DNA from: Variovorax sp. ZS18.2.2
Lineage (GTDB): Bacteria; Pseudomonadota; Gammaproteobacteria; Burkholderiales; Burkholderiaceae_C
Length of the DNA stretch: 64,000 bases
Assembly (NCBI RefSeq): GCF_024701975.1
Contig: NZ_JANLNM010000010.1
Location: 124,001-188,000, forward strand
Reading direction: 5' to 3'
Positions 1 to 6,759 of the stretch are shown here, piece by piece; the stretch's first letter is position 1; every line of letters starts with the position of its first letter. The notes beneath the pieces were generated by a model. That model ran no database searches and was not told the origin of the DNA. It saw only the letters and a program-made list of their open reading frames with translations. Made by a program: the position numbers and the translations under genes.

Positions 1-733
1 CATGCACATCGACCGCGGCGAGGTGCTCTCGCTGGTGGGCGGCTCGGGCACCGGCAAGACGGTGCTGCTGCGCCAGATCCTCGGGCTGGAGAAGCCGACG
101 CAGGGCGTGGTCGAGGTGCTGGGCCAGCAGCCGGGCGAGCTCAGCGCCTCGGGCGCGGCCAACGTCGGCATGCTGTTCCAGCACGGGGCGCTGTTCTCCG
201 CCTTCAGCGTGCTGGAGAACATTGCGTTTCCGCTGCGTGAATTGAAGCTGCTGCCCGACGAGCTGATCCGCCACGCGGCGCTCGTGAAGCTGCAGATGGT
301 GGGCCTCGAACCGCGGCACGCCAACATGAGCCCGTCGGACCTGTCGGGCGGCATGATCAAGCGCGTGGCGCTGGCGCGCGCGCTCATCATGGACCCGCCG
401 CTGCTGCTGCTCGACGAACCCACGGCGGGACTGGACCCCGAGGCCTCCGACAGCTTCTGCAATTTGCTGCGCGGCCTGCACCGCGAGCTGGGCCTGACGG
501 TGGTGATGGTCACGCACGACCTGGACACGCTGTTCGACCTGAGCACCCGCATCGCGGTGCTGGCCGACCAGAAAGTCATCGTGAGCGGCACGGCGCGCGA
601 GGTCATCGCCTACCCGCATCCGTTCATCCACGAATACTTTCTGGGAGGGCGCGGTCAGCGCGCCCTGGAGGCGCTGCATGACCAGCCAGCCACAGAACAA
701 CACGCGCCGCGGCCCGAAGCCGCACCGCGCTGA
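1..733 (+). CDS. MlaF-like ABC transporter ATP-binding protein (5' partial)
   Basis: This is the ATPase of an MCE-type phospholipid transport ABC system acting on the cytoplasmic face of the inner membrane. The visible protein has a Walker A loop (GGSGTGKT, about residues 13-20), a Q-loop in MLFQHGALF, the signature LSGGM, Walker B LLLLDEPTAGLD and a switch His in VTHD. The frame is open at the left edge. Family members have roughly 25-35 more residues before Walker A, so the ATG at position 2 is internal and the true start lies upstream of the window. The MCE gene follows 16 nt later, which supports MlaF rather than a generic importer ATPase. A matching permease (MlaE) would be expected just upstream. 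The C-terminal tail after residue 220 is Ala/Pro/His-rich and probably disordered. Confidence 0.85.
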   Translation, partial: MHIDRGEVLSLVGGSGTGKTVLLRQILGLEKPTQGVVEVLGQQPGELSASGAANVGMLFQHGALFSAFSVLENIAFPLRELKLLPDELIRHAALVKLQMVGLEPRHANMSPSDLSGGMIKRVALARALIMDPPLLLLDEPTAGLDPEASDSFCNLLRGLHRELGLTVVMVTHDLDTLFDLSTRIAVLADQKVIVSGTAREVIAYPHPFIHEYFLGGRGQRALEALHDQPATEQHAPRPEAAPR

Positions 734-749
734 AAGGTAGGTAGCCACC

Positions 750-1706
750 ATGGAAAACAAGGCCCATGCCCTCGCCGCCGGCGCCTTCGTGCTCGGCCTC
801 CTGGCCGTGCTCGTCGGGCTGGTGATCTGGTTCACGCGCGACAACACCGTGCGCAACGTCTACGAGCTCTCCACCCGCGACGCGGTCAGCGGCCTGCAGC
901 CGCAGGCGATGGTGCGCTACCGCGGCATCGCGGTCGGCAAGGTGGCGTCGATCGACTTCGATCCCAAGGTCAAGGGCAACGTGCGCGTGCGCATCACGGT
1001 CGATCAGCGCGTGCCGCTCACCACCTCCAGCTTTGCCACGCTGAGCTACCAGGGCGTGACGGGCCTGGCCTTCATCGCGCTGGACGACAAGGGCGAATCG
1101 AACGTCTCGCTCAAGCCCAACGACGACGATCCGCCGCGCATTCCGCTCAAGCCCTCGATGCTTGCGCAGCTGCAGGACCGCGGCGAGGCCATCATCAACC
1201 AGGTCGAGGAAGTGACCAAGCGCGCCAACCAGTTGCTGAGCGATCCGAACCAGAAGCGCGCGGCCGATGCGCTGGAGAACATCGCCGCCGCCTCGGCCAG
1301 CGCCAACACGCTGCTCAAGACGCTCGACACCACGGTGAAGACCGGCCTGAACCCGACGCTGGCCGCGATGCCCGAGACGCTGGGCACGGTGAAGAAGGCG
1401 GCCGGCGACGTCTCGCGCGTGGCCAACAACTTCAACACCACCGTGGGCCGGCTGAACGCACCCGACGGGCCGGTCGAGCGGCTGAGCGATGGAACGAAGG
1501 CGCTCGCGCAGGCGGTCGATTCGTTCAATGCCGCCACGCTGCCGCGCGTGAACCGCGTGGCCGACGACACCTCGCACGCGGTGCGCCGGCTGGGCCGCGC
1601 GGCGGACAGCATCAACGACAACCCGCAGTCGCTGCTGTTCGGCAACGGCGGCGCCGCGGCGGGGCCGGGCGAGCCGGGTTTCTCCGCGCCGGCCGCGCGC
1701 CCTTGA
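750..1706 (+). CDS. MlaD-family (MCE domain) protein
   Basis: A periplasmic lipid-binding component anchored by one N-terminal membrane helix (about residues 8-29), followed by a single MCE domain (about 38-116, with the VRYRGIAVGKV and LSYQGVTGLAFI strands typical of the family). A long helical region (about 135-270) is rich in Ala, Asn and Thr, and a Gly/Ala/Pro-rich tail ends the protein. At 318 residues it is much longer than E. coli MlaD (about 183) and closer to the long-helix MCE proteins of betaproteobacteria. It lies between the ATPase and the auxiliary lipoprotein in one operon with very short gaps. The ATG at 750 is preceded by the purine-rich stretch aaaggtaggt. Confidence 0.85.
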   Translation: MENKAHALAAGAFVLGLLAVLVGLVIWFTRDNTVRNVYELSTRDAVSGLQPQAMVRYRGIAVGKVASIDFDPKVKGNVRVRITVDQRVPLTTSSFATLSYQGVTGLAFIALDDKGESNVSLKPNDDDPPRIPLKPSMLAQLQDRGEAIINQVEEVTKRANQLLSDPNQKRAADALENIAAASASANTLLKTLDTTVKTGLNPTLAAMPETLGTVKKAAGDVSRVANNFNTTVGRLNAPDGPVERLSDGTKALAQAVDSFNAATLPRVNRVADDTSHAVRRLGRAADSINDNPQSLLFGNGGAAAGPGEPGFSAPAARP

Positions 1707-1721
1707 TCGAAGGTGACGAGC

Positions 1722-2402
1722 ATGAAGACAACCACCCCCCATTCCATTGCCACGGTTCTCGCCGGCATCGGCCTTGCGGCACTGGTCGCCGGCTGCGGCG
1801 CGCTGCCCGACAAGCCGGCGCGCACGACGCTGTATGACTTCGGCCCCGGCCTTGCAGCCACGACGCCGGCCGCCGGCGCGCCCGCACCGGCGGCGCTGCC
1901 GACGCTCGCGCTGGCCGAGATCGATGCCAACACGCGCCTCGACGGCACGCAGATCCTCTACCGCCTCGGCTACGCGGACGCCAACGAACTGCGCCCCTAT
2001 GGCCAGTCGCGCTGGAGCCAGGCGCCCGCGCAGTTGCTGCGCCAGCGGCTGCGCGACACGCTCGCCGAGCGCCGCACCGTGCTCGGCCCGGAAGAGAGCG
2101 CCACCATCGCCCGCAGCAAGGGCGAGGTGCCCGACACGCTGCGCATCTCGCTGGACGAGTTCAGCCATTACTTCGATTCGGCCAGCAGCAGCGCGGGCCT
2201 CGTGCGGCTGCGCGCCACGCTGATTCGCGGCACCACCGGCGGCGACCGCGTGCTGGGCCAGAAGACCTTCACGGTGCGCCGCCCCGCGCCCAGCGCCGAC
2301 GCGCCCGGCGGCGTGAAGGCGCTCGCGGCCGCCAGCGACGCGGCCGTGGCCGAGGTCGCGCAATGGATGGATCAGCTGCAGCAGCAACAGCCCCGGCAGT
2401 AA
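1722..2402 (+). CDS. ABC-type transport auxiliary lipoprotein (PqiC/COG3218-like)
   Basis: A 226-residue lipoprotein. Its signal sequence ends in the lipobox LVAGC, so it should be lipidated and exported, probably to the outer membrane. Proteins of this type work with MCE systems, as PqiC does with PqiB, linking the MCE tube to the outer membrane. I chose ATG 1722 because GAAGG lies 8 nt upstream; a GTG at 1713 would add only three residues. It begins 15 nt after the MCE stop codon, in the same operon. The family assignment rests on the lipobox, size and context rather than on catalytic residues. Confidence 0.75.
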   Translation: MKTTTPHSIATVLAGIGLAALVAGCGALPDKPARTTLYDFGPGLAATTPAAGAPAPAALPTLALAEIDANTRLDGTQILYRLGYADANELRPYGQSRWSQAPAQLLRQRLRDTLAERRTVLGPEESATIARSKGEVPDTLRISLDEFSHYFDSASSSAGLVRLRATLIRGTTGGDRVLGQKTFTVRRPAPSADAPGGVKALAAASDAAVAEVAQWMDQLQQQQPRQ

Positions 2403-2449
2403 GCTCGGGGCCGTTCGCACAGCCCAACCACCGAGAGGAGACCCGCCCC

Positions 2450-2671
2450 ATGAACGTCACACGCATCGTCGGCATCCTGTTGATCGTGGCGGGCATCGCC
2501 GCGCTGGGCTTGGGCGGCTTCAGCTTCACCAAGGAAACCCACCAGGCCAAGCTCGGCCCGCTGGAGTTCTCGGTGAAGGAGAAGCAGACCGTCAACTTCC
2601 CCGCCTGGGCCAGCGTGGCCGCCATCGTGGTGGGCGGGGCACTGGTGTTGTTGGGCGGCAAGAAGGGCTGA
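2450..2671 (+). CDS. small two-helix membrane protein
   Basis: A 73-residue protein with two hydrophobic helices (about residues 5-23 and 51-68) separated by a polar loop containing KLGPLEFSVKEKQ. The ATG at 2450 has a good ribosome site (GAGAGGAG, about 10 nt upstream). It follows the MCE-system lipoprotein by 47 nt and may be cotranscribed. I do not recognise a named function; the arrangement resembles small DUF3185-type membrane proteins, but that is a guess. Confidence 0.65.
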   Translation: MNVTRIVGILLIVAGIAALGLGGFSFTKETHQAKLGPLEFSVKEKQTVNFPAWASVAAIVVGGALVLLGGKKG

Positions 2672-2691
2672 GCGCCCGCCCGCGCATCGCC

Positions 2692-3192
2692 ATGGCCGAC
2701 GCCGGCGACAGCAACGACAACGTCTTCACGCCGCTGGATGGCGGCTGCACCTGCGGGGAAGTGCGCTACCGCATGACGGCCCCGCCGCTGTTCGTGCATT
2801 GCTGCCACTGCCGCTGGTGCCAGCGGGAAACGGGATCGTCCTTCGCGCTCAATGCACTGATCGAACCCGCGCAGCTGCAGATGCCGCAAGGCACGGTCGA
2901 CTTCGTGCTGACGCCCTCGGCCAGCGGACGCGGCCAGAAATACGCACGCTGCCCGCGCTGTCACGTCGCCCTGTGGAGCCACTACGCAGGCGCCGGCGAC
3001 GCCGTGTGCTTCGTGCGCGTGGGCACGCTCGACACGCCCGACCGCCTGCCGCCGGACCTGCACATCTTCACGATGTCCAAGCAGCCGTGGGTGGTGCTGC
3101 CGCCCGGCACGCCGGCGGTGCACGAGTACTACGAGCGGAAGGACCACTGGCCAGCGGCGAGTCTTGCGCGCTGGCGTGCATTGCGGGGTTAG
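2692..3192 (+). CDS. GFA/CENP-V-fold zinc-binding protein
   Basis: A 166-residue protein of the glutathione-dependent formaldehyde-activating-enzyme-like (GFA) family. The zinc ligands are visible as GGCTCGEVRY, HCCHCRWCQ and a later CPRCHVALW, matching the CxC, CxxC and CxxC layout of the fold. Proteins of this family are cytoplasmic. Most have no proven substrate, and the formaldehyde activity of the founding member has been questioned, so no reaction is assigned. It begins 20 nt after the small membrane protein gene and may be expressed with it. No informative metabolic neighbour is present. Confidence 0.8.
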   Translation: MADAGDSNDNVFTPLDGGCTCGEVRYRMTAPPLFVHCCHCRWCQRETGSSFALNALIEPAQLQMPQGTVDFVLTPSASGRGQKYARCPRCHVALWSHYAGAGDAVCFVRVGTLDTPDRLPPDLHIFTMSKQPWVVLPPGTPAVHEYYERKDHWPAASLARWRALRG

Positions 3193-3343
3193 CAATAAGA
3201 AGGAGGCTGGGGCGGCGCCAGGCCAGCCTCCATGCAATCCGTCACGGTGCCTGCGCTGCAATGGTGGCCGGAACATTTCTCCTCGTTCCTGCGCCACGGA
3301 GGCCTTCGCACAATGCGCCCTCCTTCATTTCTGGCGCACTTCC

Positions 3344-3838
3344 ATGAGCTCTCTTCAGATCATCCAAGACCACGACAAATGGCGCAAAGGCACCGGCGGC
3401 GCGCCCGCGGGGCTGGCGGGCGAAAGCGACGGCAATGTCTACGTGGGCCTCGATCTCGGCCTGATCACCTTCACGTCCAGCACCTTCAACGGCAGCCGCT
3501 TCGGCTCCACCAGCTTCGTGGACGCCGCCTGGACGGCGTGCCGCTTCACCGGCTGCTCGTTCAGCCAGTGCGACATGCAGCGCATCAGGATCAGCGGCTG
3601 TTCATTCGTGGGCTGCACCTTCGCCGCATCGCAACTCAAGGCCAGCACCTTCAGCGACTGCACGCTCAGTCACTGCAACCTGATCTCGCTGAATTTCGAT
3701 GCGAGCCACTGGTCGCAGGTCAAGCTGCTGGATTGCCGGGGCCAGCAGGTGAACGCCGTCGACCTGGTCGGCGAGCAGGTTGATTTCACGGGCAGCCGAT
3801 TCGAAGACATGCAGTTCACCAACGCGCGCATCAACTGA
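3344..3838 (+). CDS. pentapeptide-repeat protein
   Basis: A 164-residue protein in which about residues 40-160 form pentapeptide repeats with a central Phe or Leu (for example STFNG, SRFGS, TSFVD, CRFTG, CSFSQ, STFSD), predicting a right-handed quadrilateral beta-helix. It is unusually rich in cysteine (CRFTGCSFSQC, SGCSFVGC, SDCTLSHC). I chose ATG 3344 because the protein from there starts directly with family-like sequence, although upstream frame extends to 3164. No strong ribosome site is visible. Pentapeptide proteins range from gyrase-protecting DNA mimics to secreted effectors; nothing here decides between them. Confidence 0.75.
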   Translation: MSSLQIIQDHDKWRKGTGGAPAGLAGESDGNVYVGLDLGLITFTSSTFNGSRFGSTSFVDAAWTACRFTGCSFSQCDMQRIRISGCSFVGCTFAASQLKASTFSDCTLSHCNLISLNFDASHWSQVKLLDCRGQQVNAVDLVGEQVDFTGSRFEDMQFTNARIN

Positions 3839-3856
3839 CAGAGAAGTGGTGCAGCC

Positions 3857-4609
3857 CTAACTGCCCAGCCCCGCCAGCAGACGCGGCAACAGGTCTTCAG
3901 AAGTCCCGCGCAACACCACTGCCGCCGAATCGTCCAGGTGCGGCAGCGGCTCCAGGTTCAGCGTGATGAGTCGGCTGCCGTGCGCCATCGCGAGCTCGGG
4001 CAGTTCGGCCGCCGGATAGACGATGGTCGTGCTGCCGACCACCATGAAGAGGTCCGATTCCTGCGCCGCCACCTGCGCCTCGAGCAGCACGCCGGGGTTG
4101 AGCATCTCGCCGAACATCACCACGTCGGGCCGTGCGTGCGAGCCGCAGCGCAGGCACCGGTGAAAGGGCCAGGGGCCGCTGCGGTTGCCGCAGTGGTCGC
4201 AGCGCCAGCGGCGCAGCGACCCATGCAGTTCGAGCACGTCGAGTCCGCCCGCCTGGGTCAGCAAGCCGTCGACGTTCTGCGTGACCAGCCGCGTCGCCGG
4301 GCGCAGCCGCTGCAACTGCGCGAGCGCCCGGTGGCCCGGGTTGGGCAGGGCCGATTCGACGACCGACATGCGCTGGCCCCAGAACTTCGTGAAGCCCGAG
4401 GGGTCGCGCTTGAGGTCTTCGGCGTGGGAGAACTGCAGGGCGTTCTGGCTTTTCCAGAGCCCGTCCGCATCGCGGTAGGTCGGGATGCCCGAGGCGCGGG
4501 ACAAACCAGCGCCCGAGAAGACGACGATGCGCCGGGCGTCGCGCAGCAGCGCGATGGCGGATGCTAGCGGGGAAGAAGAGGCTGTGTCTGTGGCGTCGGG
4601 TCGCGTCAT
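3857..4609 (-). CDS. cobB: NAD-dependent protein deacetylase/deacylase (sirtuin)
   Basis: A 250-residue sirtuin that removes acyl groups from lysine using NAD+. It shows the NAD-binding motif GAGLSRASGIPTYRD (about 33-47), TQNVDGL (110-116), the catalytic histidine in ELHGS (H129), a four-Cys zinc site (C137, C140, C152, C155) and the late GSTTIVYPAAELP motif. All catalytic elements are intact. The start codon overlaps the stop of the upstream IclR gene by 4 nt (ATGA), so the two are probably translationally coupled. Pairing a sirtuin with an aromatic-catabolism-type regulator is uncommon. Confidence 0.88.
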   Translation of the reverse strand: MTRPDATDTASSSPLASAIALLRDARRIVVFSGAGLSRASGIPTYRDADGLWKSQNALQFSHAEDLKRDPSGFTKFWGQRMSVVESALPNPGHRALAQLQRLRPATRLVTQNVDGLLTQAGGLDVLELHGSLRRWRCDHCGNRSGPWPFHRCLRCGSHARPDVVMFGEMLNPGVLLEAQVAAQESDLFMVVGSTTIVYPAAELPELAMAHGSRLITLNLEPLPHLDDSAAVVLRGTSEDLLPRLLAGLGS

Positions 4610-5496
4610 CGCTCTGTTTTTCGGATATCGGAAGGTCCCGCGACGGGCGCGCCAAGTCGCTGCGACACGGTGCCCGCGCAGGCCTTGAGTGCACGCGAGA
4701 GTTCGCCGTCCCACGCGGTGTTGAAGATGCCGGCCGGGCCGATGGCGGTCACGGCCAGCACGATGGCGCCGGTGTGGTCGAACACCGGCGCGGCCATGGC
4801 GCTCACGCCCACGATCACCTCGCCGTCGGAGCGGCTGATGCCGTGTTCGCGCACTTCTTTCAACTGGCGCTCGAAGTCGCTCCACGAGGGCAGCGGCTGC
4901 ACCGGCGGCATGCCGGCGGGGGCGGCGGACTCGGCGGCTGCGCCCTTGCGCGGCTTCTGGCGCTGGCGCTGGCGCTCTTCCTCGAGCAGTTGCCGCACCG
5001 CGTCGGCATCGAGGTAGGCCGCGAAGATGCGGCCCGAGGCCGTGTTGGTCAGCGAGAACACCGTGCCGTGCCGCATGTTCACGTGCACCGGCGACGGCGA
5101 TTCGGCCGTGCGCACGATGGTCGCGCCGCGCGCCCCCCACACCGCCAGCGCCACCGTGTGGCCGATCTGCTGCGCCAGCGGGCTGAGCAGCGGGGTGGCG
5201 ATGTGCACCGGGTCGGCCTGCTGCAGGCTGATGAGCCCCAGTTGCAAGGCCAGCGGACCGAGCAGATAGTGGCCGCTGGCGCGGTCCTGCTCGATCAGCC
5301 CGAGCCGCCCGAAGCTCACCATGTAGGGGTGGGCCTTGGCGGGCGTCATGTCGGCCTCGCGCGCCAGGTCTTTCAGCGCCATCGGCCGGCCGTGGTGCAC
5401 CAGCGCACGCAACAGCTGGCCGCCGACCTCGATGCTCTGGATGCCGCGCTGGGCGGCGCGGTCGGTCTCGGGGGTGTCGCTGGAGTCCTTGGTCAC
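4606..5496 (-). CDS. IclR-family transcriptional regulator
   Basis: A 296-residue regulator with an N-terminal winged helix-turn-helix (about 18-80, with LKDLAREADMTPAKAHPYMVSFGRLGLIEQD) and a C-terminal IclR effector domain (about 95-285). A charged insert at about 165-195 (QRQRQKPRKGAAAE) is longer than usual. It is divergent from the aromatic catabolic operon that starts at 5655, and the shared gap carries a large inverted repeat. Control of that operon is therefore likely, with an aromatic acid or a homogentisate-pathway intermediate as effector (inference). Its stop overlaps the sirtuin start. Confidence 0.85.
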   Translation of the reverse strand: MTKDSSDTPETDRAAQRGIQSIEVGGQLLRALVHHGRPMALKDLAREADMTPAKAHPYMVSFGRLGLIEQDRASGHYLLGPLALQLGLISLQQADPVHIATPLLSPLAQQIGHTVALAVWGARGATIVRTAESPSPVHVNMRHGTVFSLTNTASGRIFAAYLDADAVRQLLEEERQRQRQKPRKGAAAESAAPAGMPPVQPLPSWSDFERQLKEVREHGISRSDGEVIVGVSAMAAPVFDHTGAIVLAVTAIGPAGIFNTAWDGELSRALKACAGTVSQRLGAPVAGPSDIRKTER

Positions 5497-5538
5497 CTGG
5501 GTCGCGGGCCAGCCGCTGGTTCGTTCATGAAGAAGGGA

Positions 5539-5568
5539 TTAGACATTAACTGATCTGCGGCTTACACT
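5539..5568 (+). promoter_or_regulatory. candidate sigma-70-type promoter of the aromatic operon
   Basis: TTAGAC at 5539-5544 and TACACT at 5563-5568 are separated by 18 bp, directly upstream of the inverted repeat and 86 nt before the first gene. The match is partial and judged by eye. Confidence 0.4.
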
Positions 5569-5573
5569 GCGGA

Positions 5574-5612
5574 AATTCGTTATCCGCGAATTCGTTCGCC
5601 CTAAACGAATTC
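5574..5612. promoter_or_regulatory. candidate IclR operator (inverted plus direct repeat)
   Basis: A perfect inverted repeat with 9-bp arms, GAATTCGTT at 5588-5596 and AACGAATTC at 5604-5612, has a 7-bp spacer. A further half-site AATTCGTT lies at 5574-5581 in direct orientation, 14 bp upstream. The array sits over the expected transcription start between the divergent IclR gene and the catabolic operon, as expected of an IclR-family operator. Confidence 0.65.
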
Positions 5613-5654
5613 CAACAAGTCGCTTTCCACCCCACACAGACCGGAGACAACACG

Positions 5655-6614
5655 ATGAGCCAAGCCAAGAAGTTCGCCAGCCAGGCCGACATGGAAGAGA
5701 AGAAGATCACCTTCAGCCAGATCTCCGAGCACGCCTGGGCCTACACCGCCGAGGGCGACCCGAACACCGGCATCGTGATCGGCGACGACTGCGTGCTGGT
5801 CGCCGACACCCAGGCCACCCCCGCCATGGCCGCCGACGTGGTGCGCCGCATCCGCGAAGTGACCGACAAGCCCATCAAGTACGTGGTGCTCACCCATTAC
5901 CACGCGGTGCGCGTACTCGGCGCGGCAGGCTACGGGGCCGAGCACATCCTGGCCAGCCAGGACACGCGCGACCTGATCGTGGAGCGCGGCGAAGCCGACA
6001 AGGCCAGCGAAATCGGCCGCTTCCCGCGCCTGTTCCAGAACGTGGAGACCGTGCCCCCGGGCCTCACCTGGCCCACCCTGACCTTCACCGGCAAGATGAC
6101 GCTGTGGCTCGGCAAGCTCGAGGTGCAGCTGATCCAGCTGGGCCGCGGCCACACCAAGGGCGACACGGTCGTCTGGCTGCCACAGGAGCGCACGCTGCTG
6201 TCGGGCGACCTGGTCGAGTTCGGCGCCACGCCGTATGCCGGCGACGCCTATTTCCAGGACTGGCCGCAGACGCTGGACAACATCGCCGCCCTGAAGCCCG
6301 CCGCGCTGGTGCCGGGCCGTGGCGCCGCGCTCACCACGCCGGCCGAGGTGGCGGAGGGCCTGACGGGCACGCGCAACTTCATCTCCGACGTGTATGCCAG
6401 CGTGCAGGAAGGCGTGAAGGCCGGGCGCGACCTGAACACGGTCTACAAGGACACCTACGCGAAGCTCAAGCCCAAGTACAGCCAGTGGGTGATCTTCGAC
6501 CACTGCATGCCGTTCGACGTGAGCCGGGCGTATGACGAAGCTTCGGGCCATGCCGATCCGCGCGTGTGGACGGCCGAGCGGGACGTCGAGATGTGGAAGG
6601 CGCTGGAAGGCTGA
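5655..6614 (+). CDS. metallo-beta-lactamase-fold protein with degenerate metal motif
   Basis: A 319-residue MBL-fold protein, first gene of the catabolic operon, with a good ribosome site (GGAGAC) upstream. The fold is clear from VVLTHYH (80-83), GRGHTKGD (163-170) and LLSGDLVEFG (181-190). The canonical HxHxDH motif reads H81-Y-H83-A-V85-R86, so the Asp and third His that bind the second zinc are replaced. H81, H83 and H166 could still hold one metal. Possible roles include a lyase or thioesterase step, or a non-canonical hydrolase; the sequence does not say which. It is followed by the flavin hydroxylase gene after 145 nt that hold a repeat element. Confidence 0.75.
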   Translation: MSQAKKFASQADMEEKKITFSQISEHAWAYTAEGDPNTGIVIGDDCVLVADTQATPAMAADVVRRIREVTDKPIKYVVLTHYHAVRVLGAAGYGAEHILASQDTRDLIVERGEADKASEIGRFPRLFQNVETVPPGLTWPTLTFTGKMTLWLGKLEVQLIQLGRGHTKGDTVVWLPQERTLLSGDLVEFGATPYAGDAYFQDWPQTLDNIAALKPAALVPGRGAALTTPAEVAEGLTGTRNFISDVYASVQEGVKAGRDLNTVYKDTYAKLKPKYSQWVIFDHCMPFDVSRAYDEASGHADPRVWTAERDVEMWKALEG

Positions 6615-6624
6615 CCGGTATTGC

Positions 6625-6732
6625 CTTGCTCCCTCCCCTCTGGGGGAGTGCTGGGGTGGGGGCAGGCAGAGCGCCAGTTTCGAGCGCCGCTTGCCCCCAT
6701 CCCAACCTTCCCCCGGAAGGGGAAGGAGCAAG
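6625..6732. repeat. nested palindromic repeat, family A copy 1
   Basis: About 108 bp with outer ends CTTGCTCC and GGAGCAAG in inverted orientation. Each end holds its own small hairpin (CTCCCCTCTGGGGGAG; TTCCCCCGGAAGGGGA), and inner arms GGGGTGGGGGCAGGC and GCTTGCCCCCATCCC face each other. It fills the gap between the MBL-fold gene and the flavin hydroxylase gene. Three related copies lie at about 12.2, 44.9 and 52.2 kb. Confidence 0.75.
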
Positions 6733-6759
6733 ACAAAGACAAAAGACACGGAGACAAAC

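Noticed and set aside
6615..6759. Upstream start of the flavin hydroxylase inside the repeat element
   Set aside because: The extra residues would be encoded by the palindromic repeat; GTG 6760 has a GGAGAC site and begins family-like sequence.
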